Below the pieces are notes generated by a model. That model did not search any database, was not told the DNA's origin, and was given only the letters and a program-made list of their open reading frames with translations. The position numbers were made by a program, and so were the translations under genes. This document shows positions 1 through 6,656 of a stretch of DNA of 19,914 nt, in pieces (the stretch's first letter is position 1; each line of letters opens with the position of its first letter). The DNA comes from Deltaproteobacteria bacterium. GTDB lineage: Bacteria; Myxococcota_A; UBA796; CAJQPC01. The stretch covers positions 1-19,914 of the forward strand of contig JADKFE010000107.1 in assembly GCA_016717595.1 (NCBI GenBank), written 5' to 3'.

Positions 1-349
1 GGGGCAGACCATCGAGCCGCGCGAACACCGACCGCAGCGGCAACAGATCGTCCTCGTTCAGCGGGCGCTGGGTCGCCGCCAAGGCCAAGGCGCCCAGGGC
101 CTCGGTGAGATCTCGGGCGATGGTGATGAGCCGCGCCCGGGGGATCGCCCGGCGCAGGGTCGCCGCGGCGTCGGAGAGCGTGGGCAGCGCCTTCACGAAG
201 CGCTCCGGGGCCACGAGCTTGGGCAGGCGCAGGAGCGTCCCACACTCCACCGCGAGGGCCCGGGCGCCGCGCCGGAAGCGGTCGCCGAGCTTGGCCGAGC
301 TGTGCAGCTCGGCGCTGAGCAGCTCGGCGAGCGTGAGGAGCTCGCCCAC
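1..349 (-). CDS. Partial helical protein, paralogue of the protein at 3977-4567 (runs off left edge)
   Basis: An uninterrupted minus-strand frame enters from the left edge and has no stop down to base 1. It lies in the same frame as the recombinase stop at 389-391, so it must start after it; the first plausible start is the GTG at 349. The predicted protein is Leu/Ala-rich and helical with no recognised enzyme motif. It resembles the 196-residue protein at 3977-4567: QRPLNEDDLLPL here corresponds to QRPLTDADLAPL there, and an upstream ATLRRAI block corresponds to ATLRSAI. It seems to lack the N-terminal 40-50 residues of that paralogue. It follows the recombinase pair by about 40 bp and is probably cotranscribed. 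Function unknown; the 3' end is outside the window. Confidence 0.6.
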   Translation of the reverse strand, partial: MGELLTLAELLSAELHSSAKLGDRFRRGARALAVECGTLLRLPKLVAPERFVKALPTLSDAAATLRRAIPRARLITIARDLTEALGALALAATQRPLNEDDLLPLRSVFARLDGLP

Positions 350-388
350 GTCGATGGGGACTCCATCCCCCAGCTTAAACCTACACTT

Positions 389-1507
389 TCACCGCTTGTG
401 CCTGGACTTGTGCCCCGCGCCCGCAGGGCTCGTGGGCACAACGAGCGCCTCTCCCAAACCGGCCTTGGCGACGCCCGCCGCGCGGTCCTCTTGGGTGACG
501 CGGCGGTAGTGGCTCAGCATGACGCAAGGCGAGTGGCCCATCAGCTCGGCGGCCGTCTTGATGTCCATGCCGGAGCGCAGCACACGGTTGACGATCATTC
601 GGCGGAGGCCGTGGGGCGAGAAGACGGTCTGGCCCAAGCGGGCGCACGTTGCCACGAGCCTGCTGTAGATTCGACTGGGGGTGGATCGCCCTTTGCCCGT
701 GAACAGACGGACGTCCGTTCCGTCGGCGTAGGGTGTCAGGAGCGCGCGCAGCTCCGGGGAGAGCGGGAACTTGCGCGGCCCCGTCTTGCCGTCGAGGTGC
801 AGCCAGCCGCCTCGCAGGTCGATGGCGCTCCGTCGAAGCTCGGTCACCTCAGCGAGCCGTGCGCCAGTGGCGGCGAGGATCGACACGGCGAGGCGATCCT
901 CACCGGTCAGGGCGGCGATCACCGTGGCGGCCTCAGCCTCTGTGGGTGTGTGCGGCAGCACCGCCGGGGCCTGCGCGCGGCGACGTGGCACAGACAACGC
1001 GCGGGGCGCGAGGAGCTCCTCCTCAGCCGCCCACCGCGTCGCGCAGACGAGCGCGCGCTGGTGAAGCTGGACGCTCTTTGGAGAGAGCCCGCGCCCCAAC
1101 AGCGCCGCGTGAACCCGGTCAATCGTCTCATTGCCGAGAGACTCCACGGGGTCAGGGCCGACCGCGTCGATGAGGTTGTGGACGCGGAAGGTGTAGGACC
1201 TGTGGGAGTTTGGGCTCAACTGTGGGTCGTTGGCCCGCGCGTCGAGCCAAGCGGTGAGCAGATCCTTGACAGTCTCGAACCGCTGCTGGGGAGCAGGCTC
1301 TACGACGCGGTAGGTGCGCAGCAGCTCGTCTCGCGAGGCCCAGCCCGTCCAGGCGACGGCGCCATCGGGGCCTCGGGCGCGCCAGTACCACGCGCCCGCG
1401 TCGTTGGGGCCGCGCACGACGCTGTAGGCGAGGCCCTGGGCCTTGAAGGGCTTGGGGCGCGGGGTGGGTTTGGTGGGGGCTGGCCCCTGGAGGGTGCTCG
1501 TCGTCAT
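389..1507 (-). CDS. Tyrosine recombinase / integrase (second of tandem pair)
   Basis: 372 residues. The C-terminal half is a tyrosine-recombinase catalytic domain: Arg217 in ATGARLAE, Lys241 in LDGKTGPR, H299-x-x-R302 in SPHGLRRM, His325 in MGHSP and the nucleophile Tyr334 in LSHYRR. Residues 28-60 (VVRGPN, WYWRAR, WTGWASRDE) form an N-terminal domain shared with the upstream recombinase, probably for arm-site DNA binding. Residues 75-170 resemble a SAM-like core-binding domain. The start is the ATG at 1507, which overlaps the upstream stop as ATGA and has AGGAG eight bases before it. The frame stays open further upstream, but that part lies over the neighbouring gene. It probably acts with its paralogue to cut and join element ends. 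Confidence 0.9.
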   Translation of the reverse strand: MTTSTLQGPAPTKPTPRPKPFKAQGLAYSVVRGPNDAGAWYWRARGPDGAVAWTGWASRDELLRTYRVVEPAPQQRFETVKDLLTAWLDARANDPQLSPNSHRSYTFRVHNLIDAVGPDPVESLGNETIDRVHAALLGRGLSPKSVQLHQRALVCATRWAAEEELLAPRALSVPRRRAQAPAVLPHTPTEAEAATVIAALTGEDRLAVSILAATGARLAEVTELRRSAIDLRGGWLHLDGKTGPRKFPLSPELRALLTPYADGTDVRLFTGKGRSTPSRIYSRLVATCARLGQTVFSPHGLRRMIVNRVLRSGMDIKTAAELMGHSPCVMLSHYRRVTQEDRAAGVAKAGLGEALVVPTSPAGAGHKSRHKR

Positions 1508-2610
1508 GGGGTAGACTCCTGGGACTGAAGGATCAGCGACTGTGCGAGCCGGAGGGTGAGGCCGAGGTCCGCGCTCCGCGCGGCGCTGCGCAGATCGTGG
1601 TCGGTGACCACGCGGTAGTGTTTGAGCATCACCACCGGGTCGTGGCCGGTGATGCTCGCCGCGACGGCGGGCTCCACGCCCGCGCGGGCCATGCGGTCCA
1701 CGGCCATGCGGCGGAGACCGTGTGGGGAGAACGGCGCGACGTCGGCTTGTCTGCACGCGATCAGGATGTGCTCACGAAGGCAGCGCTTCGCGTCCACGAC
1801 GCCGAGGTGAACAAGCGGCTTGTCGCTGTGATCGACTCGATCACCGAGGAGCTCGATGAGGCCGTCGGTGAGCGGGAAGTCGCGAGGGCCGGTCTTGCCG
1901 TCGAGGCGGATCACCCCCTTCTTGACGTCGATCTGGTCGCGCCGAAGCGAGATCAGCTCGCCGACACGGGCGCCTGTGGCCGCTAAAAACTGCACCATGA
2001 GGGCCGACTCCGGCGGGAGCTTCGCGACCACGCGGGCGACCTCCTTCGGGGTGGGGGTGCGATGATTGTACACATACGCCTTCTCATTGATTCGTAGCGG
2101 GAGGTTCGGCAGCGCGCCGACAGGGATGAGCCCACGCTCCATCCCGACACGCCACGCATGGCGCAGGCTCACGAGGTCACCCCGCACGGTGCGGATCCCG
2201 TCGCCTGCGGCGAGACGGGCGCTCACGAAGGCCTCCAGGGTGTCGCGTCGAATCGCGGCGATGGGCGTCTCGTTGAGGTGGCGACGCAGGCGCGCCGCGC
2301 GTTGGTGAGCGCTCGCGCGGGTCGCGGGCTTGACGTCGAGGCGGGCATCCTGCACGGCGAGCCATGCGGTGATCAGCGCTCCGACGGTCTTCACGCCCCG
2401 CTGGGCCGGGTTCGGCTTGGGCTTCGCCAAGACCGCCGCGCCCTCCCGCGCGGCCTCGTCGCGGGTGGCCCAGCCGGTCCACACGGTCGCGCGGTCGGCG
2501 TCGCGGGCGCGCCAGTACCAGCGGCCCTCGGCGTTGGGGCCGCGCACGATGGAGACGTGGAGATCGCCGAGGTCGATGGCGGCGGGGCGTTTGTAGCGGG
2601 GCTTGTTCAT
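1504..2610 (-). CDS. Tyrosine recombinase / integrase (first of tandem pair)
   Basis: 368 residues with the full catalytic set: Arg215 in ATGARVGEL, Lys239 in LDGKTGPR, H297-x-x-R300 in SPHGLRRM, His323 in TGHDP and Tyr332 in LKHYRV. The N-terminal block (IVRGPN, WYWRAR, WTGWATRDE, residues 21-52) matches that of the downstream recombinase, so the two arose by duplication and then diverged. The ATG at 2610 overlaps the stop of the preceding small gene as ATGA and has GAGGAG four bases upstream. The stop overlaps the next start the same way, so the three genes are translationally coupled. The expected role is site-specific integration/excision; the site used is not visible. Confidence 0.92.
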   Translation of the reverse strand: MNKPRYKRPAAIDLGDLHVSIVRGPNAEGRWYWRARDADRATVWTGWATRDEAAREGAAVLAKPKPNPAQRGVKTVGALITAWLAVQDARLDVKPATRASAHQRAARLRRHLNETPIAAIRRDTLEAFVSARLAAGDGIRTVRGDLVSLRHAWRVGMERGLIPVGALPNLPLRINEKAYVYNHRTPTPKEVARVVAKLPPESALMVQFLAATGARVGELISLRRDQIDVKKGVIRLDGKTGPRDFPLTDGLIELLGDRVDHSDKPLVHLGVVDAKRCLREHILIACRQADVAPFSPHGLRRMAVDRMARAGVEPAVAASITGHDPVVMLKHYRVVTDHDLRSAARSADLGLTLRLAQSLILQSQESTP

Positions 2611-2876
2611 GGGGCTCCTCTGTGGCGTTTGGGGGTTGAGGCGGCGCCGATGGCCTCCAGCCAGTCGCGGAAGGGGGCGCGGAGGCTGCCGCCGATGGGG
2701 CGGGCCGTTGCGGGGCGCTGGGACGCGGACAGTCGGCGGACGCCCATGGCGCGGGCGAACTCTTTGGCGGTGACGAGCGTGTCGGGGGCGGCGAACAGGG
2801 CCGCGCGGAGCTGGAGCCGGGCGATGGGCTCGTGGGGGTCGGCGGTTGGGGTGTCCGTCTTCGGGTGGGTCGGCAT
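2607..2876 (-). CDS. Small basic protein coupled to the recombinases, possible excisionase/DNA-binding factor
   Basis: 89 residues from the ATG at 2876; the frame is open further upstream to 3074. After a Pro/Thr-rich N-terminus, residues 19-46 (IARLQLRAALFA, then LVTAKEFARAMGV) look like a helix-turn-helix of the excisionase type. The C-terminus is basic. The stop forms an ATGA overlap with the recombinase start, a common arrangement for a recombination directionality factor. The assignment rests on position and a weak motif only. The start is uncertain because no good Shine-Dalgarno precedes 2876. Confidence 0.5.
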   Translation of the reverse strand: MPTHPKTDTPTADPHEPIARLQLRAALFAAPDTLVTAKEFARAMGVRRLSASQRPATARPIGGSLRAPFRDWLEAIGAASTPKRHRGAP

Positions 2877-2988
2877 AAGGGTCCGCGTCGGAGGAGGTTC
2901 GCCGCCGGTCGGGCTTGGCCGTGGCGTGCCTTTAGGCTTGCCGATTGGCAGCAAAGAGGCGCGAAAAATCGTTGACCAAACTCCGTGC

Positions 2989-3016
2989 GGAAGTACTGGG
3001 AAGTACGCGGAAGTAC
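2989..3016. repeat. Three 10-bp-phased GGAAGTAC direct repeats
   Basis: GGAAGTAC starts at 2989, 2999 and 3009, an exact 10-bp period that puts every copy on the same face of the helix. A fourth copy is at 3227-3234. They lie about 115-140 bp upstream of the small gene that leads the recombinase operon. Such arrays usually bind a regulator or recombinase cooperatively, or act as origin iterons; the sequence does not say which. Confidence 0.7.
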
Positions 3017-3083
3017 GGGTCAATAAGGCGCGTCGGCTGGTAAGTGACGTGTCATGTGGAGAATTGGCGAACATTGGGGTTTT

Positions 3084-3204
3084 AGTACGTTTTGGGGGTG
3101 GGTCGTGGCGTTACGATGGCGTGCTGGACGTGGCCGATTTCGAGCGGTCCAGAGTTACGTTTTGTGAGGGGCGCGAGATGGGCCTCAAAAATAGTTACGT
3201 TTCG
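3084..3204. repeat. Dispersed TTACGTTTYG / AGTACGTTTTG motifs
   Basis: TTACGTTTTG at 3155-3164, TTACGTTTCG at 3195-3204 (40 bp apart) and AGTACGTTTTG at 3084-3094 form a second family of short direct repeats in the same intergenic region. They share a TACGTTT core. Possible operators or recombinase arm sites. Confidence 0.45.
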
Positions 3205-3369
3205 TTTCGGCGGACCCCGCTGACGTGGAAGTACGCCTTGGGCGGGGTGCGTCGGTGTGGAAGGACGGTTGAACCGCCTTCATCGTCGGCTATGGGCACG
3301 ATTACGGCTTGAGGCGCCGCGCCTCCCGGCGTCGAGGCCAGGAGGCGGGCGCCGCGTGTTGGGGTGCGC

Positions 3370-3621
3370 TCAGCCGAGGGTCAAGCCGGGCTCGTCGAAG
3401 CGCAGCAGCTCGTAGATCGGCACCTCAAGCACCTCGGCGTAGCGGGCGAGCAACGGCACAGACGGGCAGCGGGCGCCCGACTCGTGGCGGCTGACCTCGG
3501 CGGCGTCGGTGTTGAGCAGAGACGCGACGTCGCGTTGGCTCAGGTCGCGGGCTCGGCGCAGGGCGCGCAGGCGGGCGCCGACGCGGACCTTGAGGGCGTC
3601 GGTGTCTGTGTCGGGGGTCAT
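3370..3621 (-). CDS. XRE-family helix-turn-helix regulator (83 aa)
   Basis: 83 residues, almost entirely one XRE/Cro-C1 HTH domain (about 13-70): VGARLRALRRARDLSQRDVA, then the recognition-helix region AEVSRHESGARCPS and LLARYAEVLEVPIYELL. Its ATG forms ATGA with the stop of the preceding regulator, with GGAGGA just upstream, so it is the third gene of a coupled operon. Likely a DNA-binding repressor, perhaps of the repeat-rich region directly downstream. No effector domain is visible. Confidence 0.9.
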   Translation of the reverse strand: MTPDTDTDALKVRVGARLRALRRARDLSQRDVASLLNTDAAEVSRHESGARCPSVPLLARYAEVLEVPIYELLRFDEPGLTLG

Positions 3622-3977
3622 TTGTCCTCCGACGGCGTCTCGGCGCGGGCGCTCAGGATGGCGTTGATCACGCGGATCGCCTCGTCGCGCTGGGCGGGCT
3701 CGGCCTCTCGGAGCAGGCTCAGGGCGCCCTCGATGTCGCGGAGGAGGTCGAGGGGCTGCTCGTGGTCGAGGAGCACAGTCAGGCTCGACTGTAGGCCCCG
3801 GGCGATGGCGTCGAGGGTGATGAGGCTCGCGGCGCGCTGACCGTTCTCGATCTTGCTCAGCTCGGCGTGGCCGACTCCGGCGCGCTCGGAGAGCTGGCGT
3901 TGGGTGAGGCCGCGAAGCTCGCGGAGGGTGCAGATGCGGCGTCCGACGGCGCGGATGAGCTGGGTGGGCGTGGTCAT
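3618..3977 (-). CDS. XRE-family helix-turn-helix regulator (119 aa)
   Basis: 119 residues. The N-terminal XRE HTH spans about 7-66 (VGRRICTLRELRGLTQRQLS, VGHAELSKIENGQR, LDAIARGLQ). A short helical C-terminus rich in Glu/Arg (70-119) could dimerise. The ATG at 3977 shares one base with the stop of the upstream helical-protein gene (TGATG), which fixes the start although the frame stays open far upstream, and GAGGTG precedes it. The stop overlaps the next regulator gene. Two different XRE proteins in one operon suggest a paired switch, as in phage-like elements. Confidence 0.9.
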   Translation of the reverse strand: MTTPTQLIRAVGRRICTLRELRGLTQRQLSERAGVGHAELSKIENGQRAASLITLDAIARGLQSSLTVLLDHEQPLDLLRDIEGALSLLREAEPAQRDEAIRVINAILSARAETPSEDK

Positions 3978-4567
3978 CAGCGCACCTCGTCGGCGGTGGG
4001 GAGGCTGTTGAGGGCGCGGAGAGCTTCGCCGAGGTGATCGTGGGCGGCCTGGAGCGCGCCGGGCTTGCCGTGGAGGCTCGTGTGGAGGTCGTGGAGCGGG
4101 GCGAGGTCGGCGTCGGTGAGCGGGCGCTGGCGGAGGGTTCGTGTGAGGTGGAGCAGGACGGCCTGGGCGGCGCGGGCCTGCTGGTCGAGGCGGCGGGGGC
4201 CGGTGCCGATGGCGCTGCGTAGGGTGGCGATGGCCTCGGTGAGCGGGATCAGGGCGTCGGCGCCTTGGTTCAGGGGGCGTGGCGGGGTGTGGGGCGGGAT
4301 GGTGGCCTGCTCGACGCAGAGGGCCGTCTGGAGGTTCGCGGCGCGGGTGACGTTGAGGGTCAGGCCGTCGAGGTGGGATTGGAGGTGGGTGAGATCGAGC
4401 ATCAGCGGGCGCGGGTCGGCGTCGGCGCCCTGGAGGGTGGTGAGGGTGAGCGTCTCGGCGTTTGTGCAGGCGCGCTCGGCGATGGGGAGGAGGTCGTCGA
4501 GGCGGTCGCGGGCCTGGAGGAGCTGGGCGTAGAGGTCGAGGCTCATGGCCTGAGGATCGGTGGGCAT
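3977..4567 (-). CDS. Helical protein of unknown function, first gene of the XRE operon
   Basis: 196 residues, Leu/Ala/Arg-rich and almost all predicted helix (for example DLYAQLLQARDRLDDLLPIA near the N-terminus). No signal peptide, membrane segment or catalytic motif. I do not recognise the family. It is coupled to two XRE regulators by a one-base overlap (TGATG), and a partial paralogue lies at the left edge behind the recombinases, so it appears to belong to a conserved module. A structural or regulatory role is a guess. The start is the ATG at 4567; a second ATG seven codons later is possible because no strong Shine-Dalgarno precedes either. Confidence 0.75.
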   Translation of the reverse strand: MPTDPQAMSLDLYAQLLQARDRLDDLLPIAERACTNAETLTLTTLQGADADPRPLMLDLTHLQSHLDGLTLNVTRAANLQTALCVEQATIPPHTPPRPLNQGADALIPLTEAIATLRSAIGTGPRRLDQQARAAQAVLLHLTRTLRQRPLTDADLAPLHDLHTSLHGKPGALQAAHDHLGEALRALNSLPTADEVR

Positions 4568-5165
4568 AGGTTTGATTCCCGAGTGAAGGAAGGTGGAGTC
4601 TGTGTTGGGCCTGGGCAGAGCGCGGCCCTGGGTCGGGTCGTCGGGGAGACGACGCGGCCTGGACGAGCGGACGCGGGGTGGCCGAGGGCAGGCCCGGATC
4701 CCCCGCTGGTGGGCGCGGGATCGGCGGGCAGAGCTCGGCCAAGGATCGCCGCGGGAGGGATCACGCGGAGATCGCTGGCGTTGGCGCTATATGCGGAGAA
4801 TCCGCCTGGGACCTACGTTTAGGTCACCAGAGGCGGCTCACGCGGGGGCTCTGGGGCCTCGCTCGACGGCGGCTTGCTGGCGTCGGAGCGAACTCGGGAA
4901 TTATGTTCAAGAGGCGGGCAGGCTTGACTGCTCGCCGGGGTCGTTGATGTACACGCATCTTCGGCTCCGGGGTCCGGTGGAGGTTGCATCTCCGCCGGGC
5001 CCGTTTCGGCTTGGGTTAGGGTGTCAGACGGTGCGGGAAGGCACCGGAGATAGTGTTACATAATCCCCGGGGGCTGGGCAATGGCGGAATGATCAATTTT
5101 GGAGAAAAGTTGTTTGTGTCGGTAATCGCTGAGGATTATGAGGGTGTCGAGGACAGGAGATCACG
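4568..5165. other. Divergent intergenic region
   Basis: About 600 bp between the minus-strand helical/XRE operon and the plus-strand zinc-ribbon gene; I see no gene on either strand. A small hairpin (GCGGA-GAA-TCCGC) sits at 4793-4805. The right 120 bp is more A/T-rich (GTTACATAAT near 5053; GATCAATTTTGGAGAAAAG near 5091) and probably carries the promoter of the gene at 5166. AGGAG at 5155-5159 is its Shine-Dalgarno. Confidence 0.45.
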
Positions 5166-5707
5166 GTGGTCAAGCCATGTGAGAATGAGGAGTGCGGGAA
5201 GCCGTTCATCGCGAAGCGGCGCGACACGAAGTTCTGCTCGGCGAGCTGTCGGGCGCGGGCGCATACGCTCAAGAATCGGCGGGAGTATTTGCTGGCGCGA
5301 ACGAGCGCGGCGGCGGGGTGGAGGTGGAGGTGCCGACGACGCCAGCGACGCCAGCGACGGCGAGGCTGGAGCGGCGGGTGCGTGGGCTTGAGGCCGCGAT
5401 TGAGGCCGCTCGCGTAGAGGCGGTGCGTGGGCTCGGTGAGCTGGCGGCGGAGCTGCGGGTCGGTCGGGACCAGGCCGCCGACGTCGTCGCGGAGCTCTCG
5501 GCGCGGGTAGACACCGAGGTCGCGGCGCAGGCGAGGCGGGCGCGGGCCGCAGCGACGGAGGGTCGGCGGCAGGACGCGCGCATCCGCGAGGTTGAGGCGC
5601 AGTTGTTGCGGGTGACGACGGTCCTGGCCGGGCTGGAGCAGCGGCTCGTGGCCGTCGATCAGGCGGTCGCGATGGCGACAGCGCGGCTCGGAGGGCCGCG
5701 ACGTTGA
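5166..5707 (+). CDS. Zinc-ribbon plus coiled-coil protein, split by a -1 frame change
   Basis: The GTG at 5166, six bases after AGGAG, opens a frame encoding a compact Cys4 motif: Cys5 and Cys10 in PCENEECGKPF, Cys24 and Cys28 in KFCSASCRARA, typical of a small zinc ribbon. Near residue 51 the useful frame changes. In the -1 frame from 5318 it continues as a heptad-like helical region (LERRVRGLEAAIEAARVEAV, then REVEAQLLRVTTVLAGLEQR) to the TGA at 5705-5707. The junction is GGGG at 5315-5318, where a tRNA on GGG can slip back to GGG. The combined product would be about 180 residues. It could be programmed frameshifting, a missing G in the assembly, or a mutation. Probably a DNA- or RNA-associated accessory protein; function unknown. 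Confidence 0.65.
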
Positions 5708-5722
5708 GGATTTGGCGGGGTG

Positions 5723-5955
5723 GCGCGTTTCCAGGGCGCTAGGATTTGCTGGTCTGGTAACTTCGGGCGGCGGGGCTCGATCGGCCCTGGCGGGGTCGTG
5801 CGGGCCGAAGTTGGCGAGGGCGCGCGTTTCCAGGACGCTGAGATTCGCTGGTCTGGTAACTTTGGGCGGCGGGGCCTGATCGGCCTTGGCGGGGCCGTGC
5901 GGGCCGAAGTTGGCGAGGGCGCGCGTTTCCAAGACCGTCAGATCTCGCTGGTCTG
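5723..5955. repeat. 99-bp tandem direct repeat, about 2.3 copies
   Basis: Units start with GCGCGTTTCCA at 5723, 5822 and 5921, an exact 99-bp period. Copies 1 and 2 differ only by scattered transitions. Copy 3 keeps about 35 bp and then diverges. Because 99 is a multiple of three, frames stay open on both strands (33-residue repeats), but the differences between copies are mostly non-synonymous either way, so coding is not supported. Each copy contains GCTGGTCTG, also present in both arms of the palindrome at 6195-6236. Confidence 0.85.
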
Positions 5956-6138
5956 TCAAATTTGGGGCGTCGCGCCTGGCTTGTGAACAGGCGCATAGTG
6001 TTGGTGGCCTAAGCCACAGCGGGCCTGCCGTGATGATCGCTCAATACATAAGTTGATACGACGAGAATCCTCGTCGATGGCCCCATCGGATCTCGTCCGC
6101 CAAGCCCGCGTCCCAGCCGATCCGTCGAGCCCTCGTTC

Positions 6139-6256
6139 TTGACCAAGGCGTCTTGGTCAGCTTGACCAAGGGCCGCGCTTTGGTCTGGTCAGTTTTGACC
6201 ACGAGGCTGGTCTGCGCAGACCAGCCTCGTGGTCAACGCCAAAAGCTTGCTGGTCA
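6139..6256. repeat. Cluster of TGACCA/TGGTCA motifs in both orientations
   Basis: Within about 120 bp the hexamer TGACCA or its complement occurs at 6140, 6154, 6163, 6186, 6196, 6230 and 6251, with further GGTC/GACC partial copies. CTTGGTCA-gct-TGACCAAG at 6152-6170 is an inverted repeat with 8-bp arms. The density and mixed orientation point to a multi-site protein-binding region such as an operator, recombination or replication site. No gene overlaps it. Confidence 0.7.
6195..6236. repeat. Perfect 42-bp palindrome
   Basis: Two 21-bp arms with no spacer, centred on GC at 6215/6216. The left arm runs TTGACCACGAGG then CTGGTCTGC, and the right arm is its exact complement. Neither side is followed by a T-run, so it is not a standard intrinsic terminator. 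It is a candidate binding or cleavage site for a dimeric DNA-binding or recombining protein, or a cruciform. Confidence 0.85.
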
Positions 6257-6402
6257 GTGGCGTCCAGGCCGATTTTGCTGCTGAACGACTTAGAGAAGGA
6301 GGCGCGCGTGGAGGCGCCCTCGTCACACCGAGGGGATCCGGGTTGGCGGAGCGGAGCGCCGGGCCGATACGGCGCTCGGGACGAGGTGTCCCAGCCCGCC
6401 CT

Positions 6403-6449
6403 AAGTGATTCACCCCTGGCTCGGCCAAAGTGATCCACCGCTGGCTCGG
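6403..6449. repeat. Two 22-bp direct repeats, possible IS21-type end remnant
   Basis: AAGTGATTCACCCCTGGCTC at 6403 and AAGTGATCCACCGCTGGCTC at 6428 (each continuing GG) are 25 bp apart and differ at two positions. In the other orientation they contain GTGGATCACTTTGG and GTGAATCACTT. Multiple internal repeats of this style occur at the ends of IS21-family elements. No istA/istB coding remains, so this is inferred from appearance only. Confidence 0.35.
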
Positions 6450-6656
6450 GCAACAGAGCCAGCGGGCCCTCACCGGATAGGTCAGCCTCCCGAAGCCGGA
6501 GGCCGACATGAGAACGCGGAGACGAGACATGCACGGAGGCAAATCGGGTGACCCAACATCCACAACGTCACCTCCCCCTCCCCGGCGGCGCGTGGCCCTT
6601 CTCCCGCCCCCAAACCTCGGCTATCCTTGTCTCACACCCAAGCCAGGAAGGCCCTC

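Larger units (their letters stand above)
2877..3369. other. Intergenic region between regulator operon and recombinase operon, with phased repeats
   Basis: No convincing gene. The stretch has more A/T than its surroundings and contains the short direct repeats listed separately. It separates the stop of the XRE operon from the start of the recombinase operon on the same strand, so it should hold the recombinase promoter and probably operator or recombinase arm sites. TTGACCAA at 2972-2979 recurs at 6139-6146 and 6162-6169. Confidence 0.5.
5990..6656. other. Non-coding region between zinc-ribbon/repeat segment and lipoprotein gene
   Basis: No supportable gene. From left to right: two small hairpins (GTGGC-CTAA-GCCAC at 6004-6017; CGACGAG-AATC-CTCGTCG at 6059-6076), the TGACCA cluster and 42-bp palindrome, a pair of 22-bp repeats that may be an insertion-sequence end, and the leader of the lipoprotein gene with AGGAAGG at 6645-6651. 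Confidence 0.5.

Noticed and set aside
302..1528. Long open frame on the plus strand opposite the second recombinase
   Set aside because: It mirrors a gene with complete tyrosine-recombinase motifs, has no domain of its own, and results from GC-rich codon bias.
389..2876. RIT (recombinase in trio) element
   Set aside because: Only two tyrosine recombinases are present; the first gene of the trio is a small non-recombinase protein.
2158..3312. 384-codon plus-strand open frame
   Set aside because: It overlaps the first recombinase, the small gene and the repeat region; low-complexity Arg/Gly/Ala composition with no domain.
5723..5955. CRISPR-like array
   Set aside because: The units are contiguous 99-bp tandem repeats without unique spacers, and no cas genes are present.
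5093..5959. 288-codon minus-strand frame with a 33-residue repeat (LETRALANFGPH)
   Set aside because: It is open only because the 99-bp unit is a multiple of three. Differences between copies are mostly non-synonymous, and the rest is the antisense of the zinc-ribbon/coiled-coil gene.
6195..6236. Intrinsic terminator
   Set aside because: The palindrome has no loop and no T-run on either strand, and no gene ends close to it.
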